A stretch of 64,000 bases of DNA from Rebecca billardiae RCC1528. Lineage: Eukaryota > Haptophyta. A model generated the notes under the pieces. The model saw nothing but the letters and a program-made list of their open reading frames with translations. It did not search any database and was not told the origin of the DNA. Position numbers and translations under genes: made by a program. The first letter of the stretch is position 1; every line of letters begins with the position of its first letter. Location of the stretch: contig OZ251230.1 in the NCBI GenBank assembly GCA_965240325.2, positions 682,001-746,000 on the forward strand, in the 5' to 3' direction. This document shows, piece by piece, positions 18,468 through 27,976 of this stretch.

Positions 18468-19582
18468 TCATTTGCAATCGGTGCACTTCCAGAGCTCACC
18501 CGCCATCCGGAACTCGATGCCAAGAAGAAGCCGCACGAGATCGAGCATGATGAGCACGAGCATGCCTGAGCCGAGGGCCTCCATGCACGTCTGGTAGAGC
18601 GAGTACTTGCTCCCGCCCTCGTCGAGCCGGAAGAAGACCTGAGGGTGGGCGGCCGGTGCGCGCGGCACTCAGCAGGGAGCGCTGAGGCAAGGGGAGGGAA
18701 GGGAGGGGCGGCGAGCCCAGAGCCCGGCGCGGGCGAAGCGCGCACCGGGAAGCTCACGATGAAGTAGATGCCGTAGAACGCCGAGCCGACCGTGTACGCC
18801 ATGTACCGGTCCTCGAACGAGTAATCCGGGTACGCGGAGATGGTGAACGTCTCCATGAACGCGGTGAAGTACGAGAACGCGAGGATGGCCGCCGCGACGA
18901 ACACGCGTCGCGCGAGCGTCGGGCGGAAGTGCGTGGTGATCTTGCGCAGCATCATGTTCGAGAGCGTGTGGTACGTCGTGAAGTAGAAGTGCGTCGCGAA
19001 CGTCATGGCGATGGGCACGTCGTTGAGCCGCCACGACGGCATCGTGTACTTGGCGCGCAGCACCGTGTAGAAGTAGTGCGTGTACCTGCACGCGTGAGAG
19101 CGGGCGGGGCGGGAGCGCGGGCGCGGTGTCGGGACAGAGCTCCGAGCGCACACGCCCTCGCGCGGCCCGCTTGGCCCCACGGCGCCGCCGTACCAGTAGT
19201 TGCCAATGTGCGAGAAGATGAGGATCCACACGTTTGCTTTGAAGCTGTACCGCTCTGCGAGCGGCGCATTCGGCTCCTTGGTGCCAAGCGGCGCGACGAG
19301 AGGCTGAAGCAGCAGAGGCAGCGCGAGGCCGCCACAGACGACGATGTACCCCACCTGGTCCATCGTCTCGTACACCTTGAAGCCGACGATCATCGCGAAG
19401 CAGCCGATCCAGAACGCCGAGTAGCCAAGCGACCAGACCTCGTACCGGTACTTGGACTCGTTGCCTTTTGGCTCGGGCAGCCAGTTGCCGGGGGCGCTGT
19501 ACGGCGAGAGCGCGAAGCTCAGCGCGTACAGCGCGCCAAGTTGCGCGAAGAAGATGAGCACCATCACGATGACGATGTCCAT
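18468..19582 (-). CDS. CPI1: Cycloeucalenol cycloisomerase
   Basis: Three exons, 19582..19194, 19085..18746 and 18638..18468, encode 299 residues, close to plant CPI1. The enzyme opens the 9,19-cyclopropane ring of cycloeucalenol to obtusifoliol in cycloartenol-type sterol synthesis at the ER. Recognition comes from the long conserved run around YTHYFYTVLRAKYTMPSWRL and DVPIAMTFATHFYFTTYHT, and the C-terminal MEALGSGMLVLIMLDLVRL. Several hydrophobic segments fit a polytopic membrane protein. The first intron (108 bp, GT..AG) splits the Trp codon of NYW|YTHYF; the second (107 bp) joins SFP|VFFRLDE. Both restore the conserved alignment exactly. Start: an upstream GTG is open, but the first ATG is at 19582. 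It is divergent from the 2Fe-2S protein gene 137 bp away. It implies sterols made through cycloartenol, as in algae and plants. Confidence 0.93.
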
Positions 19583-19719
19583 GGCCACCGTCACGATGGA
19601 TGGCGAGCAGCGAGCTTTGCCCGTTGTTCCGCTGCAGAAGATTCGTCGTTCCAGCAGTGGTCCGGCTCAGGGACTCGCCGGACGTGCAATTCCCACCCTG
19701 TGTCGACGCTGTTGGGCTG
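19583..19719. promoter_or_regulatory. Shared divergent promoter region, CPI1 / plastid 2Fe-2S protein
   Basis: Only 137 bp separate the two ATGs on opposite strands, so both core promoters must lie here or inside the 5' ends of the genes. No TATA box is evident. An earlier plus-strand ATG at 19600 would extend the 2Fe-2S protein by 40 residues of non-targeting sequence and is less likely. Confidence 0.5.
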
Positions 19720-20241
19720 ATGATGACGACGTCCACGCCGCGCGCGGCGCTCTCCGCGCTGGTTCTCCTCGCTTGCATGCAGGCGGGCAGGGCCTTCAGC
19801 GCCCCGCTTCGCGCCGATGTGCGCGTTCGCGGCGCTCGGAGCGCGAGTTCGGTTTCGATGCTCTTCGGCAAGGCCTTTGCTAATGATCCGAACGTTCAGA
19901 AGGGTGGGGCATCAGCTGGCCTGAGCAAGAAGCCGGACGCCGTGGAGGTGAGCTTCTCGAACGGGCGCACGGTCAGCGCTATCCCCGGCCAGAAGCTATC
20001 CGATGTCGCGCGTGCCGCCGGAGCACGCATCCGATACGACTGCAAGAACGGCGAGTGCGGCACGTGCACGGTGAAGCTCAACGGGCGGAACGTGCGCACG
20101 TGCGTGACGAAACTGCCCAAGGGCGGGCCATTCACGGTGCAGGTGGGCGATGTTAAGGGATCGGCGGCGGAAGCCAAGACAAAGAGCCTGCAGGACCAGC
20201 TGAAAGCGGAGAACTCCAAGAAGAAGAAGGGCTGGTTCTAA
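19720..20241 (+). CDS. Plastid-targeted 2Fe-2S ferredoxin-domain protein
   Basis: 173 residues from the ATG at 19720 (19723 is also possible). The N-terminus is a hydrophobic signal peptide ending near CMQAGRAFSAP. The Phe just after the predicted cleavage site is the hallmark of bipartite targeting to secondary (complex) plastids. The mature part has a beta-grasp 2Fe-2S domain with the cluster ligands YDCKNGECGTCTVKLNGRNV and then RTC. The spacing is C-x4-C-x2-C-x11-C, not the C-x4-C-x2-C-x29-C of photosynthetic ferredoxin; x11 is seen in succinate dehydrogenase iron-sulfur subunits. The C-terminus is a Lys-rich tail. Electron transfer is expected, but the partner is unknown. Confidence 0.8.
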   Translation: MMTTSTPRAALSALVLLACMQAGRAFSAPLRADVRVRGARSASSVSMLFGKAFANDPNVQKGGASAGLSKKPDAVEVSFSNGRTVSAIPGQKLSDVARAAGARIRYDCKNGECGTCTVKLNGRNVRTCVTKLPKGGPFTVQVGDVKGSAAEAKTKSLQDQLKAENSKKKKGWF

Positions 20242-21098
20242 TCGGGCATCGTCCACAGCCACCGCCACTCGCACGGCTCTAGCTGAGGCTCTGGGCTGCG
20301 GGGAGCGGGGGCCGGCTCTCGATGAAGTCAGAGGTACCCAAGCCGCACTTGCTGCGCGACGCGCACACATGGTAAGCACTGCATGCTGTGCTCATGACGA
20401 CTGTCTTCCATGCGCATCGGGCTACTCCGGCCGCGTTCAGAACTGGCAATGCGCCATGCGGCGCTGATCTCGCAGGCTGTGCGCCCGCCAGCCCGCCTGC
20501 GATGATCATCGGACGGACATCGTTCAGATGTTGAAGCCGCTCGCGGCTCGGCTTGCAAGGGGTCGCGGGCCAAGCTGAGCTAGTGAAGCTGGCGGAATTG
20601 GTCGTCCGAGTCGTAGTAGTATTATAACGCGCCCGATCACACTTCACGTAGCAGGTCACCATATCGGTCTGTCTCGTTGCGCGTGCCATCCGCGCCCGAG
20701 GGCATGGACACGCCCGCAAAGTCGGCCAGTAGGTGGGTACTGCTGGGTGCACGCGCAGGTCAACGCATGCCATCTGACAGCTCCAGATCCGAGTGACGAG
20801 TGTGCAAAGAATCCCTCTAATAGCGCCGGCACAGCCACAGGTCGGCCAGGCACGCGCGCCGTGGTGCACGTCTCCGGTGCTTGCTCGCCACGCCGAGAGA
20901 GGTTGACCGCGCTGCCGAGCATCTCGGTGGCCAGCCAGGAGTCATGAGGGCGCTGGATGTTCGCCTGCATCTCCTGCTTCATCGCTGCCATGTGCAGGGG
21001 TAGCCGCCACAGCTTGTCAGGGGGTTGGACCGGAGCCGGAGAAGCAGTCCATAATTATCATCAAGAATGCACGAGGACCATGTCCGATCCTCCGAGAA
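20242..21098. other. Intergenic, no gene recognised
   Basis: Short frames on both strands lack domains and are interrupted often. GC is moderate. I find no RNA gene or obvious repeat. Confidence 0.5.
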
Positions 21099-21737
21099 TC
21101 ACGCCGATGTGGCTGCATTGCCGAGCCGCACTCCAGCACCATCTCCGATGATGCCCCCGTCACGACCACGACGCCAAGCGCGCGTGTGCCGCGGCAGCGG
21201 CAAGGGTCCGCATGCCTGCCTGCACCGCCATTGCGTTTCCCAGTACACAAGGAGGAGGACAGCGTAGATTCCTCCGTACCATCGCCACTCGGCCATCACC
21301 CATGCGTCGATTCGCCTGCCTAGAACCAGCTCGACGAGGCGGTCGACGATTCCGCCCACAAAGAGTGCAGCTGTGGACGCAAAGATGAGCAGCGCCGCAG
21401 CCGCCGGCGCTATGTGTCCCACCGCGATGCGGGCACATGCGAGGTACGTCGAGAGGGTAACCCTGCTGAAGCGAGCTCGCGCGTGCGCGTAGCAGACGAC
21501 GAAGAAGGCGCAGTTCATGACGATATTCGCGCCGACAGGTCCCAGGCGTGCATGCAGCCTGACTGCCTCGATCGGTATGGAGAGAGCGCGCAGGACAAAG
21601 CTCTCGCCAAACTTTGCGAAGACGCACGCGCACAGGGCAGAGCCGGCGAGTTTGGAGCGGCTCGCCAAGGTCTCTTGTCCCGACAGCGTTTCTGAGAGTC
21701 CCCACGCGAAAGCTAGGGTTGATACCAAGAGCAGCAT
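21099..21737 (-). CDS. Small polytopic membrane protein, unknown
   Basis: 212 residues from the ATG at 21737. The N-terminus is a hydrophobic helix or signal (MLLLVSTLAFAWGL). Further hydrophobic segments lie at about residues 30-55, 66-85, 100-130 and 155-168. The last 40 residues are basic, of different character, and may be intronic or 3' UTR sequence read in frame (a GT follows the TGGCG near 21180). The gene is divergent from Mog1. I recognise no family. Confidence 0.5.
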   Translation of the reverse strand: MLLLVSTLAFAWGLSETLSGQETLASRSKLAGSALCACVFAKFGESFVLRALSIPIEAVRLHARLGPVGANIVMNCAFFVVCYAHARARFSRVTLSTYLACARIAVGHIAPAAAALLIFASTAALFVGGIVDRLVELVLGRRIDAWVMAEWRWYGGIYAVLLLVYWETQWRCRQACGPLPLPRHTRAWRRGRDGGIIGDGAGVRLGNAATSA

Positions 21738-21839
21738 GCCTCGCCGCGCCTACAGGACGCCGGCCGCCATCGTTGCGTGACGAGGAATAAGTCGTTTGCG
21801 CCGAGATTCCGGGAAGCACTGCCCAACTTGCTCGGCAGC

Positions 21840-22382
21840 ATGGCGCCCGCTCCTGCTCCGGGCGCGCGCAAGCTCTTTGGAGGCGCCATCGAGGTGGCGG
21901 GAGTGCCGAGCACGTGGCTTGGCACGGACGAGTACATGGACATTGCCCGACAGCCCGTGCCAGACAACCAGGAGGTGCTCATCGAACCGCCCAGCGCCGA
22001 GGCACCCGCCAGGCCAGCGACGCTCTTCATAGACCTCACTGAGCCGGCCGGCGCAGACGCCACGAGCGCAGTCCTGGAGCACCTCAAGGACATACTCGAT
22101 CGGATGGAAGCGGGCGAGCCACCAGCGGGCTTGGAGCCATCTCGGCTCACTCCACCTCCCCGTGTTCTGCAGGACGATCCCAGCGCAGTCGCGTCGGTCG
22201 TAGACATTGACCTGGCACCGACTGGCCCTCAGCTCACCATCTGCGTTGTGCACGTGCCTCGGGCACAGGTGGACGTGGTTCTCACCGCTATCGGCGCCCC
22301 GCCGACGCGTGGCGGTGTACTCGATGCGCGGACAGTGTGCGCGTCCCTGTACATCGCCGATTGGGGGCTCTTTGAACAGTGA
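21840..22382 (+). CDS. MOG1: Mog1-family Ran GTPase guanine-nucleotide release factor
   Basis: 180 residues starting at the ATG at 21840; the frame opens earlier only with GTG. Two signatures identify the family. KLFGGAIEV near the N-terminus, with the following VPDNQEVLIEPPS, matches the conserved LFGGA...VPDNQEV of Mog1/RANGRF. The C-terminus ends in SLYIADWGLFEQ, the usual family ending. Mog1 binds Ran-GTP in the nucleus, promotes nucleotide release and supports nuclear protein import. The length is typical (about 185-220). It is divergent from the small membrane protein (102 bp apart) and convergent with the Rab3GAP gene. Confidence 0.88.
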   Translation: MAPAPAPGARKLFGGAIEVAGVPSTWLGTDEYMDIARQPVPDNQEVLIEPPSAEAPARPATLFIDLTEPAGADATSAVLEHLKDILDRMEAGEPPAGLEPSRLTPPPRVLQDDPSAVASVVDIDLAPTGPQLTICVVHVPRAQVDVVLTAIGAPPTRGGVLDARTVCASLYIADWGLFEQ

Positions 22383-22862
22383 CTGACCGGCTGCCGCTGA
22401 CCGGGGTGGCGGGTCTCGTCGACTCGGGCGGGGCCGCGCCGGGCACGGGCGATCCGCTAGATGCGGGACCTCTCCAACTGGCATCAGCAATTAACTGCCT
22501 CGAGCATCGTCATGGAGTCGCACCGGCACTGCTGACGAGTCTGATCGATCAGATCGGCGCGTAGTTATTACGCGCGCAGTATATATATATATATAGTGAT
22601 GCCCGAGTGGCCCACACTCCACAGAGTACGGATCACGGATGGCTGCGTCAGACCGAGCCCGCGGGCGCTGCAACAGTGCGGCCCGGCGTCGGACCGCGTC
22701 CGCAACCGGGTCGTAAGCAATAACCGTCAACGTCGTCGACGACTCGACGACAGATAGCGCGCTGATGACGACGAGATTTTTATAGCGCATATTGATGACG
22801 ACCGCATGTACTTTGTAGTTACGCGGTTTCCATCAATGAATGAAGGACGTCAGCGAGTTGAA
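22383..22862. other. Convergent intergenic region
   Basis: Lies between the 3' ends of Mog1 and Rab3GAP. Contains a short (TA)n at about 22579-22593. No gene is recognised. Confidence 0.6.
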
Positions 22863-25800
22863 TCAGGAGAGCGTGGACAGCGCGATGGCCACGCGGCACT
22901 GCTCGTCGCGCACGCCCACGTACATGCGGTGCGCGCAGCACTCCGCGCCGGACAGTGGGCCGGCGTCGAGCGGGCGGCACGCCTCGGAGCGCAGCACGTA
23001 CTCCTGCATGTCCGGCTCCGGCAGCTCGAGCGGCGGGCGCGGCGCGTGCGGCCGAGGCTCTGCCGCCGACGGGTCGGCCCCTCCCGCGCACGCGAAGCGC
23101 GCGAGCACGCGGCGCTCCGCGTCGTCGTGCACGTCGACGGCGAGGCCGCGCGCGAGCCCGTCCATCACGCTCGCGTTGCGCGCGAGCGTCGGCGGCAGCT
23201 TCGCCTCGAGCGACGCGGCCGTCGCCGCGCTCAGCTCGGCGCGCGCGAGCGCGTCGCAGGCGCGCGCCCACGCGCGGCCGCCGTCGCCGGCGAGCTCGGC
23301 GTCCGCCCCGCCGGAGGTGAGGCCCTCGGCGCGGCCCGCGGCGAGGGCGGCCTCGTCCGCCGCGGCGCGCACGCACGCCGCCGCGCGCGCGCACGGCAGC
23401 GCGCGCAGCGCGTGCGCGCCGCTCAGCACCAGCCCGCACAGCAGCTGCTGCAGCGCGCACGTGGGCGCAAGTGTCTCGAGCCAGTGCAGCAAGATCTCAG
23501 CCTCGCGCGGCGCGTGGAAGAGGGCGCGCTGGCGCGCGGCGGGGACGGGCAGCGTGGTGGACCACAGCTGCTGCCACAGGTTGCCGCCGTCGCGGAAGCG
23601 CGACGAGAGCGCGCCGCGACGGTCGCGCGCCAGCGCCGCCGCCGCCTCGGCGCTCGCGCTCGCGGGCGGCGCGGGCCACTCGCGCGGCGCGGCGGGCGGG
23701 GCGTCGGCGGCGGGCGCCGACGCGTCGGCGTCGGCGTCGGCGTCGGCGCCGCGCTCGGCGGGCCCGTCGTCGATGACCCAGTCGCGCGGCGAGTGCCAGC
23801 GCACAAAGTCGGCGAGCTCGCACCGCGGGTTGGCCGCCTTGAACGCCTGCATGTCCGAGCGGAGCTGGGACGACTGCAGCCGCGCGCGCAGTAGCTGCGG
23901 GTCAGAGCCGCCCGCGCCCTCGCCGCCCACGCCCTGCAGCGCGTCGATGCGCTCGAGCAGCTGGTCCTCCGTCATCGGCACGGCCGGCTGCGTGTGCGGC
24001 TCGTACAGCTGCCGCCCGTCGGCGAGCGCGAGCAGCAATGGCAGCGCCGCCGCGCGGCCCTCGCCCTCCTCCTCCTCCTCCTCCTCCTCCTCCCCCTCGC
24101 CGTCGCCGCTGCCGCCGCCGTCGGCGTCGGCGTCGGCGGTGGCGCCCGCCGCGCCCGCGCGCCCCGAGCGGCCAGCGCTCGCGCCGTGCGGCTCGTGCGG
24201 CGGCGCGTCGTCCGCGTCGCGCTCGAGCCTGCGCGCCTGCTCGACGCAGCAGTTGAGCATCTGCAGCTTCTGGTGCAGCAGCAGCGTGCCCGCACGCGGC
24301 AGCGCGCCCGGCGCTCCGAGGGCTGGCAGCCGCTCGCGCGCCTCCCAGCACGCGCGCGCGCGCCCGATGAACGCACGCCAGGTGTGCGCGAGGGCGACGA
24401 GCGAGGCCTCCGACGCGAGCGCGCGCATCAGGCGGGCGGTGAGCGAGCCCGGCGGGACCAGCTCGTACCCGCCCTCGCCGCGCGCGCCCCCGCCCGCGGC
24501 CGCGCCCGCCGGCGCGGGCGCGCCGGCGTCGGCCGCGCGCGCCGCTGCGTCCGCCGCGTCCGCGGCGGCAGCCTCGGCGAAGATGGCGTCGAGGAGGTCG
24601 GCGACGGCGTGCGGCGCGGGCACGCGCAGCGCCTGGCGCGGGTTCAGCCCGAGCGCGCTCGGCAGCGACGCCCGCGCGACCAGCGTCTCGAGCGTCTCCG
24701 CCGAGCCCACCGCCTGCTGCCACACGGTCGCGAGCGCGCGCATGCGGTTGGCAAGCCGAGCGCCGTGCGCGGGCGCTGGCAGGGTGTCTGCCGGCGCGAA
24801 GGGCGCGTCGGCGAGGGCGCCCGCCGCGCTCGGCGGGGTCTCCTCGTCCGTGTCGTCCGGCGGCACCACGCCGAGCACCCAGCGCGGCGCGAGCGGCGCC
24901 GCCAGCTCGTGCCCGCCCCACTCGAGCTGTGAGGCACTCAGCCGCTCCCAGCCGCACGCGAGGTGCAGCTCTGCGAGCGGGTCGTCCGCGATGCCGAGCC
25001 AGGCGGAGGCGTCGCGCCCGTCGACGAGGAGGTCGCACCACTCGGCCGCGGCGGTCGGCCCGCCGCCGCCGCCGCCGCCGCCACCCGCCGCCTCCGCGCC
25101 ACCATCCTCGTCGCCGTCGGCCGCGCCGTCGCCGCGCGCCGCGCCAGCGGCCGAGCTCGAGCGCGCCCTGCCCCAGCCTGCGATCACGTGGGTGTGCCAC
25201 ACGTCGCAGCTGAAGGCGCGGCCCTCGTCCTCCTCGTCCGCGGCGGTGTGCGCGCCGATCTTGGTGCGGAAGAGCGCCGCCATCACCGACGGCTCGCGCG
25301 TGCGCACGCGCTCCGGCTCGTCGAGCGAGTCGAAGCAGTCCACGTCGAAGCGCGTGCTCACGCGCCCGACGCACGCCCAGCCGCAGAACGCGCCGCGCTC
25401 GGCGCTGTGGCAGACGAGGCCGGGGATGGCGCGCCCGCTCTGCGCGAGGGCGACGTTCAGCGCGCCCTGCGCCAGCGCGATCTCCGACGAGTCGAGGTCC
25501 GCGCCGTCCGCCGGCGAGAGCACGGCATAGTCGCCGAGACCGAACCAGCGCCGGATGCGCTCGGTGCCGAACCGGCCGTCGAGGCGCACCGTGCCGTCGC
25601 CGCGCGATACCATCTGCTCGGTGTACGGCGTGGCGCCAATCCCCTGCCCGCGCGCGCCGCCCGCGCGCGCCGCGCGGTGGATGACGAGCGAGAAGGAGCC
25701 GATGCTCGGCTCGCGCACCGCGGCCTCGGCGCGCGCGTGCGGGCTGTCGGCGCGCACGGCCTCCTCGAGCGCGCTGATGAACTCCTCCCACGGGGAGGCA

Positions 25801-25898
25801 CGCGTGAAGTCGAGAAGCTCGCCCAGGTCCTCCTCGACCTCGTCGACCGTCTCCCCCACATCCTTGGGGCGAACGCCGCCCGCGCTGATCGTCGTCAT
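22863..25898 (-). CDS. RAB3GAP1: Rab3 GTPase-activating protein catalytic subunit
   Basis: 1011 residues from the ATG at 25898, intronless, close to the 981 residues of the human protein. Family blocks in order: DFTRASPWEEFISALEEAVR near the N-terminus; RIRRWFGLGDYAVLSP; DCFDSLDEPERV; in the second half the Rab3GAP block MQAFKAANPRCELADFVRWH followed by SPRDWVIDDG; then NLWQQLWSTTLPVPAARQRA and LFHAPREAEILLHWLETLAP, continuing to YVLRSEACRP at the C-terminus. With a regulatory subunit, Rab3GAP acts on Rab3 and is a nucleotide-exchange factor for Rab18 at the ER, affecting vesicle traffic, lipid droplets and autophagy. The inter-block linkers carry long poly-Glu, Asp and Gly/Ala tracts not found in animals. 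I see no partner subunit in the window. Confidence 0.9.
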   Translation of the reverse strand: MTTISAGGVRPKDVGETVDEVEEDLGELLDFTRASPWEEFISALEEAVRADSPHARAEAAVREPSIGSFSLVIHRAARAGGARGQGIGATPYTEQMVSRGDGTVRLDGRFGTERIRRWFGLGDYAVLSPADGADLDSSEIALAQGALNVALAQSGRAIPGLVCHSAERGAFCGWACVGRVSTRFDVDCFDSLDEPERVRTREPSVMAALFRTKIGAHTAADEEDEGRAFSCDVWHTHVIAGWGRARSSSAAGAARGDGAADGDEDGGAEAAGGGGGGGGGPTAAAEWCDLLVDGRDASAWLGIADDPLAELHLACGWERLSASQLEWGGHELAAPLAPRWVLGVVPPDDTDEETPPSAAGALADAPFAPADTLPAPAHGARLANRMRALATVWQQAVGSAETLETLVARASLPSALGLNPRQALRVPAPHAVADLLDAIFAEAAAADAADAAARAADAGAPAPAGAAAGGGARGEGGYELVPPGSLTARLMRALASEASLVALAHTWRAFIGRARACWEARERLPALGAPGALPRAGTLLLHQKLQMLNCCVEQARRLERDADDAPPHEPHGASAGRSGRAGAAGATADADADGGGSGDGEGEEEEEEEEEGEGRAAALPLLLALADGRQLYEPHTQPAVPMTEDQLLERIDALQGVGGEGAGGSDPQLLRARLQSSQLRSDMQAFKAANPRCELADFVRWHSPRDWVIDDGPAERGADADADADASAPAADAPPAAPREWPAPPASASAEAAAALARDRRGALSSRFRDGGNLWQQLWSTTLPVPAARQRALFHAPREAEILLHWLETLAPTCALQQLLCGLVLSGAHALRALPCARAAACVRAAADEAALAAGRAEGLTSGGADAELAGDGGRAWARACDALARAELSAATAASLEAKLPPTLARNASVMDGLARGLAVDVHDDAERRVLARFACAGGADPSAAEPRPHAPRPPLELPEPDMQEYVLRSEACRPLDAGPLSGAECCAHRMYVGVRDEQCRVAIALSTLS

Positions 25899-26584
25899 GG
25901 CGGTGGGCAGGCGTGCAGGCACCGCGACCTCCCGCGACGACGACTCCGTGTGCGATGCGCGAGCGGGAGGCACCAGAAAATCGGCGCGCGGAATGATGAG
26001 GTCAAGAGGTCGCCTGAAGGCGCCAGCAGCCACTGCAGCCAGCAGGCTGAGCTAGCCGACGCGACACCGGCCGACGGCGACAGGCTCCGCGCGCAGCGCC
26101 AGCGGCGGCTGCCGGCCCGGCCGGCGCGACCCGCGCCGTCTAAGTAAGCTATAACTATCCCGATGCAGCATGGGAGCACGGGCCCATGGCTGCATGTCAC
26201 AGCTTGAGCATACCGCTGCGCGGCCGCGGGGCCCCGCGGACTTAAGGCTAAGCTGATGCTATGCTTAAAGTTAAAGTTAAACTGTCCGAGTCCGCTCCGC
26301 CCCGGGCCCGAATTGCTACTCGTCTGCCATTCACCCGCGCCGACCGAGATGTTCAACGACCCATAACCATGTCCTTCAGACTGCCACACAACAGTAAACA
26401 GCTTACTGGCATGTCGCTTTCACCCGCACTGTCGGTGCCACTGTGACCCGTGACACGCGCGCCCGCGTGCAGGTCAACACGGCTGGCAAACGAAGACCAG
26501 CGTCCACATGAAGTACAGCATGCCTGCAGCACCCCGCTCAACACGATCACACTTCTCCCCCACAGCAGTCACCCGCGCCCGCGC
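25899..26584. other. Intergenic
   Basis: Upstream of Rab3GAP and downstream of the epimerase-like gene. Contains a short run of attaaagttaaagttaaactg-type sequence near 26262. No gene is recognised. Confidence 0.5.
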
Positions 26585-27352
26585 TCAGCGCCTTGCGTGC
26601 GTCGGCGCGGCCGCGGCCGCCCCGACGAGGTCGTTGATGGCCTTGCGCTTGTCCTCGGCCGAGAACACGCTGCCGCCCGCGACGAGCGCGTTCGCCCCCG
26701 CCTCGATGAGGCCCTTGGCGTTGCTGCTCGAGACGCCGCCGTCCACCTCGATCCACGGGTCCACGCCCGCCGCGGCGCACATCGCCCGCAGCTTCTCGAT
26801 CTTCTTCGCCGCCTCCGCCAGGTACTTTGGGCCGCCGTACCCCGGGCTGACGAGCATGACCACGATCACGTCGAGCTGCTCGAGCAGGTGCTCGGCGGTG
26901 GTGAGCGGCGTGCCGGGGTTGAGCACGAGGCCGGGCGCGCAGCCCGCCTTGGCGATCGAGTGCACCACCGCCGCGGGCTGCAGCGTCGCCTCCGGGTGGA
27001 AGGAGAGGATGTCTGCGCCCGCCTTCACAAACTCCGGCACGCGGTCCTCGGGGCGCACGCAGCCGAGCTTCACGTCGAAGACGGTGTTCGGGAGCTCGGG
27101 CCGGAGGGCGGAGATGACTGGCGAGCCGAAGCTGACCTTGGGCACCATCTGCCCGTCCTGAACCGAGAAGTGCAGCCACGGCGCCCCAGCCTCCACCGCG
27201 GCTTTGCACTCGTCGCCCAGCTTGAGCAGGTTGCACTTTGCGACACTCGGCGAGACGATGACCTGGCCGGCTGGCCTCGGGGAGCGGAGCGCCGAGACGC
27301 GCGGGTTGACCTCCGACGAGAGCGTCGCTGCGATCACGGCCGTGGCGAGCAT
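26585..27352 (-). CDS. Ribulose-phosphate 3-epimerase homologue with altered active site
   Basis: 255 residues from the ATG at 27352. The whole chain aligns with the RPE TIM barrel: VSPSVAKCNLLKLGDECKAA, GAPWLHFSVQDGQMVPKVSF, SFHPEAT, LVLNPGTPL, VMLVSPGYGGPKY, WIEVDGGVSSSNAKGLIEAG. RPE interconverts ribulose-5-P and xylulose-5-P using two acidic residues and a metal held by two His and two Asp. Here the first metal His is kept (His61), but the catalytic Asp of HxDVMDG is Ser63, the conserved Met is Gln65, and the second metal His (DxH) is Lys95; only the distal Asp of VDGG (Asp204) remains. Epimerase activity is therefore doubtful and a changed or regulatory role is likely. The short N-terminus (about 30 residues) could be a transit peptide. 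Confidence 0.85.
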   Translation of the reverse strand: MLATAVIAATLSSEVNPRVSALRSPRPAGQVIVSPSVAKCNLLKLGDECKAAVEAGAPWLHFSVQDGQMVPKVSFGSPVISALRPELPNTVFDVKLGCVRPEDRVPEFVKAGADILSFHPEATLQPAAVVHSIAKAGCAPGLVLNPGTPLTTAEHLLEQLDVIVVMLVSPGYGGPKYLAEAAKKIEKLRAMCAAAGVDPWIEVDGGVSSSNAKGLIEAGANALVAGGSVFSAEDKRKAINDLVGAAAAAPTHARR

Positions 27353-27976
27353 GGTGTGAGCGTGCGGGTGTGCGCGGCGCGTGGGCGGCGGGCAGCGGTC
27401 CAAGCCTGAAACGCGGTGGACGGCCACTGGGATGCACGACCGTCCCGGTCGAAGTCGCGGTGAGAGAACGCATGCGATTCGTAAAGTGGCAGGTCTTGAG
27501 CCGAGACTCACTTTTCGCGTCCAGACTTTTCGCGGCCCGCGACGAACTACCCGACGAACTATGGGGGTACTTGACGGCTAATAAGCTGCTACGAATTCCG
27601 TCGAACATTTGCTACGATGCTGTGCGGTGAACTTGCATCCAGTCACCAGCGGAGCGGCGGCCAGCGAGCGGGAGGAAGATTGCGCTGAAGATTCTCGATG
27701 TCGACTCCGTGTGAAAACTGAAAACTAAGTAAATAAAACTTCCGGGCACGATGGAGCCTCCGCGGCGAGGGGTGGAGTACGGGGCTGCCGGAGTCGACTC
27801 GGGAGGGGCGATGAGCCCCCGGCCTTTAGCAAGCGCCGCCCCCTTCAGTCCGCCTGCTCTCCGCGTCGCGCGCATCGTCGGCGCGCGGTTGCTCAGTCGA
27901 GCCGGCGGCTTGTGCCAACCTAGGCCGCAGAGTGGGCAGTCTCAGAGTATGGCCACCAGCTGCCGGCCAGTGAGGG
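27353..27976. other. Intergenic
   Basis: Upstream of the epimerase-like gene and downstream of the SulP-like gene. Apart from the two TTTTCGCG motifs, nothing is recognised. Confidence 0.5.
27512..27534. promoter_or_regulatory. Two TTTTCGCG motifs upstream of the epimerase-like gene
   Basis: TTTTCGCG occurs at 27512-27519 and 27527-27534, about 160-180 bp upstream of the ATG. It resembles the E2F/DP core. Two copies 15 bp apart in GC-rich DNA are notable, but function is untested. Confidence 0.3.
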
